Shown: positions 1-7,437 of the stretch, one piece after another
Layout of the letters: each line of letters starts with the position of its first letter
Position numbering within the stretch: the stretch's first letter is position 1
Assembly: GCA_003605065.1 (NCBI GenBank)
Contig: QZJM01000072.1
Coordinates: 1 to 52,600 of the forward strand
DNA: 52,600 nucleotides
Direction of reading: 5' to 3'
Source: Dethiobacter sp.
GTDB lineage: Bacteria > Bacillota > Dethiobacteria > DTU022 > UBA8154
Program-made: the position numbers and the translations under genes
The notes under the pieces: generated by a model
Told to the model about the DNA's origin: nothing
The model's database searches: none
What the model saw: only the letters and a program-made list of their open reading frames with translations

Positions 1-1646
1 CAGACCCTTGCCGGGCAGTGCTTCTCTTTGATATGTGCCAGATACTCTTTACGAAAATGCCTTAAAGTGCTGAGAACAGGGTTGGGCGCGGATCTACCGA
101 GACCGCACAGTGAGGCGTTTTTGATCAAAATGGCAAGGCTCTCCAGCCGTCCTAAATCTTCTTCTTCTCCCTGGCCTGAGGTGATCTTCTCCAGGATTTC
201 CAGCATCCTTTTGGAGCCAATACGGCAGGTAGTACACTTGCCGCAGGATTCCTGGCGGTTAAAGTCACTAAAATAGCGGGCCACATCAACCATGCAGGTG
301 TTCTCGTCCATGACAATCAGCCCCCCGGAGCCAATCATGCTGCCCACTGCTCTTAAAGAATCGTAGTCCAAGGGCAAATCCAGATGGTCAGCCGTAAGAC
401 ACCCTCCGGAAGGTCCTCCCGTTTGAGCGGCTTTAAATTTTTTGTTATCGGGTATGCCCCCGGCAATATCAAAGATAATTTCCCGTAAAGTTGTACCCAT
501 AGGTACTTCCACCAACCCGGTATGCCGCACCTTGCCGGCAATGGCAAAAACCTTGGTGCCTTTACTTTTTTCAGTGCCGATTTTGGCGAACCAGTCACCC
601 CCGTTTAAAATAATGGGGGGGATATTGGCCAGAGTCTCCACATTATTAATAACTGTAGGATGGCCCCATACACCTTTTTGGACAGGGAAAGGCGGGCGCG
701 GATTAGGGTCACCCCTGGTCCCTTCCACGGAAGTAATGAGCGCTGTTTCTTCGCCGCAGACGAAGGCACCGGCACCGACCCGGATTTCTAGATCGAAGCT
801 AAATCCCTGTTCCAGAATATTATCCCCCAGCAAACGCGCCTCGCGGGCCTCGCCGATGGCCGCTTCCAGCCTGTGGACCGCCAGGGGATACTCGGCACGT
901 ACATAGATGTATCCCTGTTTCGCACCCACCGCATAACCGGACAGGATCAGGCCTTCCAGGACGCTGTGGGGGTCACCTTCCATGATGCTGCGGTCCATGA
1001 AGGCTCCCGGATCACCTTCGTCGCCGTTACAGATCACATATTTTTTCGAACCGGGCGTCTCCCGGGCAGTCTGCCACTTTCTCCCTGTGGGAAATCCACC
1101 GCCCCCCCGTCCCCTTAACCCGGAACGGGTTACCTCCTCAATGACTTTATCCGGGGTTAATTCGGTTAAAGCTTTAGCCAAAGCTGCATAACCTTGGTTG
1201 CTCATATAGGAATTGATATCAGGAGGGATAACCCCGCAATTTCTCAAAACCAGGCGCTTCTGTTTTTTATAAAAGGGCATATCTTCTCTGCGGTGCTGTA
1301 TTTCATTGGAATCGTCATCCCTGTGCAGCAGGTGCTCGAGAAGCCTGCCGCCCAGGACATGTTCCTCGATAATATCCCGTGCATTTTCAGGTTTCAGCCG
1401 GCGGTAAACCACCCCTTCGGGGTAGATAATGAGCGAAGGACCCAGCTTGCAATTGCCGATACAACCAGTCTCCAGGACTTTTACCTTCCCTTCAAGGTTA
1501 TGCTCGTGCAGCTCACCTAATATTGCTTCTTTTACCTGCCGGCAGCGCAGTGATAGGCAGGGCACTCCCCCGCAAAGCAGGATATGCCTTTCTTCGGGTT
1601 CAATTTTTGCCACCCGTTCTTCTAAGTCGTCCATCAGCTTATTCAT
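1..1646 (-). CDS. NADH-quinone oxidoreductase NuoF / HydB-like subunit, C-terminus truncated by window edge
   Basis: Manual minus-strand translation from ATG at 1646 (MNKLMDDLEERVAKIEPEERH...) through GRGGGGFPTGRKW, CNGDEGDPGAFMDR, ESCGKCTTCRIG to ...HIKEKHCPARVC; N-terminal thioredoxin-like 2Fe-2S segment. Not in the ORF track because no stop lies in the window. Confidence 0.9.
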   Translation of the reverse strand, partial: MNKLMDDLEERVAKIEPEERHILLCGGVPCLSLRCRQVKEAILGELHEHNLEGKVKVLETGCIGNCKLGPSLIIYPEGVVYRRLKPENARDIIEEHVLGGRLLEHLLHRDDDSNEIQHRREDMPFYKKQKRLVLRNCGVIPPDINSYMSNQGYAALAKALTELTPDKVIEEVTRSGLRGRGGGGFPTGRKWQTARETPGSKKYVICNGDEGDPGAFMDRSIMEGDPHSVLEGLILSGYAVGAKQGYIYVRAEYPLAVHRLEAAIGEAREARLLGDNILEQGFSFDLEIRVGAGAFVCGEETALITSVEGTRGDPNPRPPFPVQKGVWGHPTVINNVETLANIPPIILNGGDWFAKIGTEKSKGTKVFAIAGKVRHTGLVEVPMGTTLREIIFDIAGGIPDNKKFKAAQTGGPSGGCLTADHLDLPLDYDSLRAVGSMIGSGGLIVMDENTCMVDVARYFSDFNRQESCGKCTTCRIGSKRMLEILEKITSGQGEEEDLGRLESLAILIKNASLCGLGRSAPNPVLSTLRHFRKEYLAHIKEKHCPARV

Positions 1647-2124
1647 GGTCATGCTCCTCCAAAAGCTGCTGCAGGCGCTCAAGAGTCATCTCTCCATATA
1701 ATTCATCCCCGATTTTAACTACCGGAGCGGCACTGCAAGCGCCTACACAGTTCGTGGTTGATACGCTGAACTTACCGTCCTCAGTGACCCCACCTGGTTT
1801 AAGAGACAAGTCTTCCTCCAGGTATTCAAGAAGATTTTTCATCCCTTTAACGTAGCAGGCTGTCCCACTGCAGATTTCTAAGTGGCACCGGCCGGACGTC
1901 TGGGTTTTAAAGAGCGAATAGAAGCTGACCACACTGTAGACCTCGCTTAAGGGCACATCCAGTTCATAAGCGATATGGATCAGGAGTTCGCGGGGCAGGT
2001 AGCCGTAAATCTCCTGGGCCTCCTGGAGGGCTTTAATCAAGACGCCCGCGCGCCCTTTATATTTTTCCAAAACACTGTCCAGTTCCTGGTAATTCTCTTT
2101 TTTTTCAACTGCGGTCTTCTCCAT
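1639..2124 (-). CDS. NuoE / HydC-like 2Fe-2S thioredoxin-like subunit
   Basis: 161 aa; CSGTACYVKG...TTNCVGACSAAPVVKIGDELYGEMT typical of NuoE; overlaps the downstream NuoF-like start. Confidence 0.9.
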   Translation of the reverse strand: MEKTAVEKKENYQELDSVLEKYKGRAGVLIKALQEAQEIYGYLPRELLIHIAYELDVPLSEVYSVVSFYSLFKTQTSGRCHLEICSGTACYVKGMKNLLEYLEEDLSLKPGGVTEDGKFSVSTTNCVGACSAAPVVKIGDELYGEMTLERLQQLLEEHDHE

Positions 2125-2301
2125 AAATGCCTCCGTAACTACTCGAATAATATATTAAAAGTGTGCCTCTCTAGTAACAAATAATACATAAATGCGGCTG
2201 TCGTATGCTATTTTTTTAATAACTTGCCTATTTCCTTCATATACTTTCTTATAATGATATATTTTTTTACTTGTAACTTCAGTTGGAAGGAGGTATTCAT
2301 T

Positions 2302-2805
2302 TTGCGGGTAAATATAAATTTTCTGACCCGTACTGCACTTTTTCTGGCGCTGACTCTGGCACTACAGGGATTTCGTCTGCCACCCTTTTTAACAGGCCCC
2401 TCGGTAAACTTTTTACTGGCCCTGGCCACACTTTGGGTAGGGATAGCCAGCGGGGTAATTATTGGGCTTCTTACTCCCTGGGCCGCCCTGCTTCTGGGCA
2501 TTCTACCTGCTCCCCTGGCGCCCGGCATACCTTTTATTATGATTGGCAATGCCTTTTATACATTTTTTATTGGTTTTCTTTACCATTATATACCTACCAG
2601 GGCCGGCCAGATAGCAGGAGTAGCAGCGGGTGCAACAGCAAAGTTCATCATAATTGCCGGTGCGGCATCCTATATCTTAACCCTGCCGTCCCCCCTCACA
2701 GGAGTTTTGCTTTTGCCCCAGTTCTATAACGCCCTGATTGGTGGCCTGCTGGCAGTAGTATTTATCAGTGTCTCCGAGCCCTTAAAGCTTAAAGGGCCGG
2801 CCTGA
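2302..2805 (+). CDS. ECF transporter S component-like integral membrane protein
   Basis: Hydrophobic ORF with TTG start after GGAAGGAGG; repeated TM segments (LALTLALQGFRLPPFLTGPSVNFLLALATLWVGIASGVIIGLLTPW). Confidence 0.6.
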   Translation: MRVNINFLTRTALFLALTLALQGFRLPPFLTGPSVNFLLALATLWVGIASGVIIGLLTPWAALLLGILPAPLAPGIPFIMIGNAFYTFFIGFLYHYIPTRAGQIAGVAAGATAKFIIIAGAASYILTLPSPLTGVLLLPQFYNALIGGLLAVVFISVSEPLKLKGPA

Positions 2806-2897
2806 AATAACCCATCCTTTGACGCGGGAATCCCCTTCAGAGCATCGCGGTAGATAACCTAACGGCGTTATCCAGGGACTTCCCGCCAGCGCTGTGC

Positions 2898-2963
2898 TCA
2901 TTGATAAGCTCGTTGATGTATTTTAGAAGTCTGCCCGGCGAAGTCGACGAACATCTTCTCCCG
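2898..2963 (-). pseudogene. Degraded IS21-family (IstA-like) transposase fragment
   Basis: Minus-strand reading SREKMFVDFAGQTSKIHQRAYQ* resembles the PGEK-VDWAGQT segment of IstA transposases; no full ORF. Confidence 0.5.
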
Positions 2964-3097
2964 GCTTTGTACAGAATATTTTAATGGCATTCAAAAAGTG
3001 GTATAATTAGTGTAATAAGGCGTAGTATGTGAGATAGTGAATCCTTCCAGCGAAAAAGGTAAAAGTATTTATCGGAATACATTAAGGGAGAAGATCT

Positions 3098-3571
3098 TTG
3101 AAGATTATAGTGGATGCTGATGCCTGCCCCAAAACAGTTTTGCAAATATGCCTAAGGATTGGCCATAAATTTGATGTAGCGGTTTGGACAATAGCCAGTT
3201 TTAACCATAACATAAAGTCGGATTATCATGTCATAGTAGGCAATGCTGCCCAGGAAGCCGATCTAAAAATCTTAAACATAGCTCAAAAAGATGATGTTAT
3301 TGTCACACAGGATTGGGGGCTGGCAGCTATGGTTATGGGCAAGCAAGCGAAATGCCTAAGCCCTGATGGAAGGGAGTACCGACATGACAACATGGAGTTT
3401 ATGTTGGAAGAACGAGAGATAAAAGCCAAATATCGTCGCAGTGGAGGTAGAACCAAAGGTCCTAAAAAACGTACAGGGGAAGATGATCGAAATTTTGAAG
3501 CCGGCATTGAAATGATTTTGAACCAGATAAGAGGTATCGGTATCCCCCACAGCCAGCAATATAATAAATAG
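3098..3571 (+). CDS. UPF0178/DUF188 (YaiI/YqxD family) protein
   Basis: TTG start; [17 protein letters not shown]...[24 protein letters not shown]...[14 protein letters not shown]. Confidence 0.9.
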   Translation: MKIIVDADACPKTVLQICLRIGHKFDVAVWTIASFNHNIKSDYHVIVGNAAQEADLKILNIAQKDDVIVTQDWGLAAMVMGKQAKCLSPDGREYRHDNMEFMLEEREIKAKYRRSGGRTKGPKKRTGEDDRNFEAGIEMILNQIRGIGIPHSQQYNK

Positions 3572-3607
3572 CTGATAGGAATAACTAAAAATTTAATCAT
3601 AAACCTT

Positions 3608-3640
3608 TAAAAACTCCGGAGCAAGTCCCCGGAGCTTCGA
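3608..3640 (+). terminator. Rho-independent-like hairpin after the DUF188 gene
   Basis: CTCCGG-agcaagtcc-CCGGAG stem followed by a T-containing tract. Confidence 0.45.
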
Positions 3641-3643
3641 TTT

Positions 3644-3666
3644 TGGCGGAAAGAGTGGGATTCGAA
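3644..3666 (-). pseudogene. Partial tRNA-Ser 3' end (CCA, acceptor and T-arm fragment)
   Basis: TGGCGGAAAGAGTGGGATTCGAA matches 22/23 to the 3' end of tRNA-Ser(GCT) at 9574-9596; the rest of the tRNA is absent. Confidence 0.65.
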
Positions 3667-3790
3667 AAAGACAAAGAACTTTTCTTTTGGGAAAAATTTT
3701 TAAAAAAGTATTTACCCTATTTTTACATAAATATTTTCATTTTATGATAACGAAAATGAAAAGGCAATCATTGAAGGTATATGAAACCAT

Positions 3791-3829
3791 AATAAGGGGG
3801 TCACATTAAAAATTTGTGAACCCCTTATT
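3791..3829. repeat. Strong inverted repeat / hairpin
   Basis: AATAAGGGGGTCAC-attaaaaattt-GTGAACCCCTTATT, 14-bp arms with one G-T; outer flanks (atatgaaa / ttttcatat) extend the symmetry. Confidence 0.7.
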
Positions 3830-3839
3830 TTCATATTTT

Positions 3840-3934
3840 TGGCGGAGAGAGTGGGATTTGAACCCACGAAACGGCTCATCACCGTTTACTCGATTTCGAG
3901 TCGAGCGCCTTCAACCGGACTCGGCCATCTCTCC
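3840..3934 (-). tRNA. tRNA-Ser (CGA anticodon)
   Basis: Reverse complement GGAGAGATGGCCGAGTCCGG...CTCGA-CTCGAAA-TCGAG...GTGGGTTCAAATCCCACTCTCTCCGCCA; long variable arm, encoded CCA. Confidence 0.93.
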
Positions 3935-4167
3935 ATGCTGTTCTATTTATAAGAAAAAATAAACTGCAAGGCAAATTATACAACAGCGAAGAATTTTTGT
4001 AAAGCAGATAAACAGTGACAGAAATTACGCTATGGCAGCACTTCTGATTAGATTACAACGGCGCAAATCTTATTATTTATTTGAAATTGACATATAAAGC
4101 AGCACCTTTTTCCTGTATACAGCCTTGAAGTACTTTAAGCTAACAACATTTAAGATGCGCTGTATCT

Positions 4168-4599
4168 TTAATCTGAAATAAGGGATGGTAACTCCTGCAA
4201 AAAATCCCCCGGTGTGCCAACCGAAAAATCAACTTTACCCTTCCAGTCTTTTAAAAAATGCCTGTCCAGGCTTAACAACCAGTCTACCCTACCTGTCATA
4301 GCCGCCGCCATTATGGGGGCATCCTTTTCGTTAATTAACGAGTTGGCAAACTTCAAATCATTATCAGCAGGATCAAATATTTTAAATGGTAATGTTTTAA
4401 AAAGAGTGTAAAATTGTTTAACACATCCGGGCATCTTTTTCTGAACGTTCCGTAATACTTCATTAACTACTTCCCCGGAAATATAGGGAATAATAATACC
4501 AAGTTCAGCAAGAGCGAGCACCTCATACGAACCACCACTCCTGGATGCCAGACCGGCAATAATAACGCTGCTGTCAAGGAATACCTTAATCTGTTTCAT
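4168..4599 (-). CDS. PIN-domain toxin of a type II toxin-antitoxin system
   Basis: MKQIKVFLDSSVIIAGLASRSGGSYEVLALAELG...ISGEVVNEVLRN...EKDAPIMAAAMTGRVDWLLSLD. Confidence 0.85.
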   Translation of the reverse strand: MKQIKVFLDSSVIIAGLASRSGGSYEVLALAELGIIIPYISGEVVNEVLRNVQKKMPGCVKQFYTLFKTLPFKIFDPADNDLKFANSLINEKDAPIMAAAMTGRVDWLLSLDRHFLKDWKGKVDFSVGTPGDFLQELPSLISD

Positions 4600-4882
4600 A
4601 TTCGTGGCTTCCTTCTCTCAATCCATCCAAAAGCCCCTTTAGGTCTATCTCGCTCTTTTCCATCTCTTCACGTACAGAAGAAGCAAGTTCTTTCAACAGC
4701 ATCTTTTCCGGAGTAGCCACAATTGCCCTACCTGCCTGAAACACCTCTAGAATCATATCTTCTTTGATTCCCAAACTTTCCCTCATGTCAGCCGGAATGG
4801 TAAACTGCCCTTTACTCCAAACACGTACTTTCTTAATTATAGAAGGATTCACTCGACGTCGCACAAGCTTTTTCTCAGACAT
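4586..4882 (-). CDS. AbrB/SpoVT-type antitoxin
   Basis: MSEKKLVRRRVNPSIIKKVRVWSKGQFTIPADMRESLGIKEDMILEVFQAGRAIVATP; overlaps the PIN ORF start by 14 bp. Confidence 0.85.
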   Translation of the reverse strand: MSEKKLVRRRVNPSIIKKVRVWSKGQFTIPADMRESLGIKEDMILEVFQAGRAIVATPEKMLLKELASSVREEMEKSEIDLKGLLDGLREGSHEYETD

Positions 4883-4970
4883 TCCGACATTCCACCTTTC
4901 AGCCTTTTTTATATTATACGTCCAAAAAGTAAATTTTGCAACGTCCTGCAATCAAGTGCAAAAAAAGCTA

Positions 4971-5005
4971 AAGGGTTTCTTTCCCAATAGGAGAAACCCT
5001 TTTTT
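4971..5005 (+). terminator. Perfect hairpin with T-run
   Basis: AAGGGTTTCT-ttcccaatagg-AGAAACCCTTTTTT. Confidence 0.7.
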
Positions 5006-5181
5006 ATGGAGAGAAATTTCCACTTATAAAACTTCTTATCAAAATTGGGCCTATAACTTGTGCTATAGCATTTGCAATATTCATTTACTTTACTGCAGGA
5101 ACAAACAAGGTTTTGGCCTCAGTGTTGATAAGTGCGCCTTTTTTGATATCTGGTGTTCTATTCCTTATAGCTATATTATAA
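5006..5181 (+). pseudogene. Frameshifted small (about 57 aa) two-TM membrane protein ORF
   Basis: ATG at 5006 is out of frame by 2 nt with an open frame encoding KFPLIKLLIKIGPITCAIAFAIFIYFTAGTNKVLASVLISAPFLISGVLFLIAIL*; removing one AG from GAGAGAAA restores MEKFPLIK... Confidence 0.45.
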
Positions 5182-5183
5182 AT

Positions 5184-5642
5184 TTATTCCCGGCGTTCTT
5201 TAAAAAAATCCTGCAGTAGAGCGGCGCATCTTTCCCCAAGAACCCCTTCTTCAACTTCCAGGCGGTGATTCAATCTCCCGTCCCGGGGGATGTTATAAAG
5301 AGATCCGCATGCTCCTCCCTTGGGGTCCCGCGTTCCAAAAACCAGGCGTGAGACACGGGCCTGGACCAGGGCTCCGGCACACATGGGGCAGGGTTCCAGC
5401 GTTACATAGAGTGTAGTTCCCAGAAGACGCCAGCCCCCCAGCAGCTGACCTGCCTCCCGCAGTACCAGGATTTCCGCATGGGCTGTTGCATCTTTCAGCT
5501 CCTCACGGCGGTTATGATTCTGAGCCAGGATCTCCCCATTCTTCACCAGGACAGCTCCGATGGGGACCTCTCCCCGGCTAAAAGCCTCTTTGGCCAACTG
5601 CAGGGCCAGCTCCATATAGTGCTCATCTTTATTCCCTAACAT
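5184..5642 (-). CDS. tadA: tRNA(adenine34) deaminase
   Basis: MLGNKDEHYMELALQLAKEAFSRGEVPIGAVLVKNG...TAHAEILVLREAG...LYVTLEPCPMCAGALVQARVSRLVFGTRDPKGGACGS. Confidence 0.95.
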   Translation of the reverse strand: MLGNKDEHYMELALQLAKEAFSRGEVPIGAVLVKNGEILAQNHNRREELKDATAHAEILVLREAGQLLGGWRLLGTTLYVTLEPCPMCAGALVQARVSRLVFGTRDPKGGACGSLYNIPRDGRLNHRLEVEEGVLGERCAALLQDFFKERRE

Positions 5643-5665
5643 ATCAAGAACCGCTCCCTTAACTT

Positions 5666-5857
5666 CTAAACCAGAAAAATTGCCTTGTACGGGCAACCTT
5701 TTAAACAGGCACCGCAACCGTTGCAACCATTATCAACATAAGGGGTCCCCTCTTCTTTCTGCGGAAAAGACTTTGTGGGGCAGCTAGCTATAAGAGGACA
5801 GGGATGGCATTTCCGGCAGTTCTGAAGATCGATAAATGCTCTTTTAATTATTAGCAT
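5666..5857 (-). CDS. Small 4Fe-4S ferredoxin-like protein
   Basis: 63 aa; CRKCHPCPLIASCP and CNGCGACLKGCPYKAI cysteine motifs. Confidence 0.8.
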   Translation of the reverse strand: MLIIKRAFIDLQNCRKCHPCPLIASCPTKSFPQKEEGTPYVDNGCNGCGACLKGCPYKAIFLV

Positions 5858-5888
5858 TGCAGGATCTCCTCTCCTCTATCCAAGGCAG

Positions 5889-6185
5889 TTATCCCTTTTT
5901 TAATCTCTTAATTTCTTCCCTTAGCTTCTCTAATTCATCAAGCAACTCCAGAATAATTCCCGCTCCGGCCAGGTTAACTCCCAAAGTCCGGCGCAAACGC
6001 AGGGTTTTATAGATCCGCTGGACCTGGTCTGAACGAATGCCTTTTTCACAAATCTCAATAATACCCACCTCAGCCATTTTTTGCACGAGCTCAGCAGGTA
6101 TATCAAGCTGCTGTAGTTTTACCCAGTCATAATCTTCACCCACAGTGACATCAAAACAGAATACTTCAACCTGGTATTTTTTCAT
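5889..6185 (-). CDS. CbpM/MerR-like chaperone modulator
   Basis: Helix-turn-helix-like ORF (IRSDQVQRIYKTLRLRRTLGVNLAGAGIILELLDELEKL) directly downstream of a DnaJ-family gene. Confidence 0.7.
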   Translation of the reverse strand: MKKYQVEVFCFDVTVGEDYDWVKLQQLDIPAELVQKMAEVGIIEICEKGIRSDQVQRIYKTLRLRRTLGVNLAGAGIILELLDELEKLREEIKRLKKG

Positions 6186-6268
6186 TTTTAAAACCCCCGT
6201 TAAAGCCTTAAGTTTAATTACACGCACCCGTAAAAAAGTTTCGGTAATTTATAATTTCCTAAGGACAG

Positions 6269-7318
6269 TTAACTGTTTACCCGGGACATTTTGCGATACA
6301 AATCTTCTTCCTCAGGGTTTATTTCCCGGGGAATATCGAGGATCAGTTTAATATAAAGGTCTCCATGGCTCCCATCCTTTTTGGGCATACCTTTACCCTT
6401 TAAACGAAGCTTGTGGCCGGTATGGGTGCGGGGAGGCACTGTTACCCGCACAGACCCGTCCATGGTGGGAACGGAAACCTTGGCACCCAACGCTGCCTGC
6501 CAGGGGTAGATCACTGCTTCTGCCTCCAGGTCATCCCCCTGGAGAGAAAAAAGCTTGTGGGGTACCACCTTAATTTTGAGGTAGAGGTCTCCCCGTTCTC
6601 CACCGGGTTCGGCTTCGCCGCCCTGGCCTTTCAGGCGTATTTTCTTACCATCCCTGGCATCCCGGGGAATCTTAAGTTTGATGTTTTTGACACCGGCGAC
6701 GTGGCCGCTGCCGCCACAAATGCGGCAAAAACTGTTGCCGACCAGGCCAGTGCCTCCACACTGGGTGCACAAGTCCTGCAGGGTAATCCCGAACTGCTTT
6801 TCTTTTCCAAAGTAGATATCCTCCAGGGTAACCTCCAGCTCCGCTTCCACATCAAGACCTCGCCGGGGTTGACGTGTCCTTCCTGCACCCCCAGGATTTC
6901 CCCCCGGAAAGCCCCCCCCGAAAATTGCTTCAAAAAATTCACTGAAACTGCTGTCCCCGCGCTCGCCGCCAAAATGAAACGTAAATCCCCCAAAGTCATC
7001 GCCAACGTCCCCACCGGCGTCTCTCCACTGGGCTCCCTGTCTTTGATCCCGGTACCGCTGGTAGGCTGTAAATTCATCCCCGTGCTGCCAGTTTGGGCCC
7101 AGGCGATCGTATTTGGCTCTTTTTTCAGGATCTTTGAGGACTTCGTAAGCTTCATTAATTAATTTAAATTTTTTTTCGGTCTCTTCCTTCTTTTCCTTGG
7201 GCTGGAGATCGGGATGGTACTCCCGGGCCAGCTTGCGGTAAGCTTTTTTAATATCACCTTCGGAAGCATTACGCTCCAGACCTAATATTTTGTAGTAGTC
7301 CTGAAATTTTACAGACAT
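6269..7318 (-). CDS. DnaJ/CbpA-family co-chaperone
   Basis: MSVKFQDYYKILGLERNASEGDIKKAYRKLAREYHPD J domain; Gly/Phe region, short zinc-finger-like CTQCGGTGLVGNSFCRICGGSG, DnaJ C-terminal domain. Confidence 0.9.
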   Translation of the reverse strand: MSVKFQDYYKILGLERNASEGDIKKAYRKLAREYHPDLQPKEKKEETEKKFKLINEAYEVLKDPEKRAKYDRLGPNWQHGDEFTAYQRYRDQRQGAQWRDAGGDVGDDFGGFTFHFGGERGDSSFSEFFEAIFGGGFPGGNPGGAGRTRQPRRGLDVEAELEVTLEDIYFGKEKQFGITLQDLCTQCGGTGLVGNSFCRICGGSGHVAGVKNIKLKIPRDARDGKKIRLKGQGGEAEPGGERGDLYLKIKVVPHKLFSLQGDDLEAEAVIYPWQAALGAKVSVPTMDGSVRVTVPPRTHTGHKLRLKGKGMPKKDGSHGDLYIKLILDIPREINPEEEDLYRKMSRVNS

Positions 7319-7437
7319 ACCCTTATTCCTCGCTTTTTCCAATCGTTAGAGCCGTGTTCCTTTCCGACGTTCCTGATTTTATAAATTATAGCAGAGCGCT
7401 GCTGCCAAAACAATGCGAACTTCTCTTTAGCCATGTT

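Noticed and set aside
3734-3762. TTTTCATTTT...AAAATGAAAA inverted repeat considered as a Fur/Zur-type box
   Set aside because: Low-complexity AT-rich repeat, no adjacent metal gene, poor match to the Fur consensus.
4764-5219. 151-aa plus-strand ORF
   Set aside because: Runs antisense through the AbrB antitoxin gene and crosses a strong terminator hairpin; low-quality composition.
6321-6334. Near-match to the Noc site (ATTTCCCGGGGAAT, 13/14)
   Set aside because: Within DnaJ-family coding sequence and not palindromically perfect; too weak to call without a genome-wide model.
6413-7162. 249-aa plus-strand ORF
   Set aside because: Lies entirely antisense to the DnaJ/CbpA gene with no domain signature.
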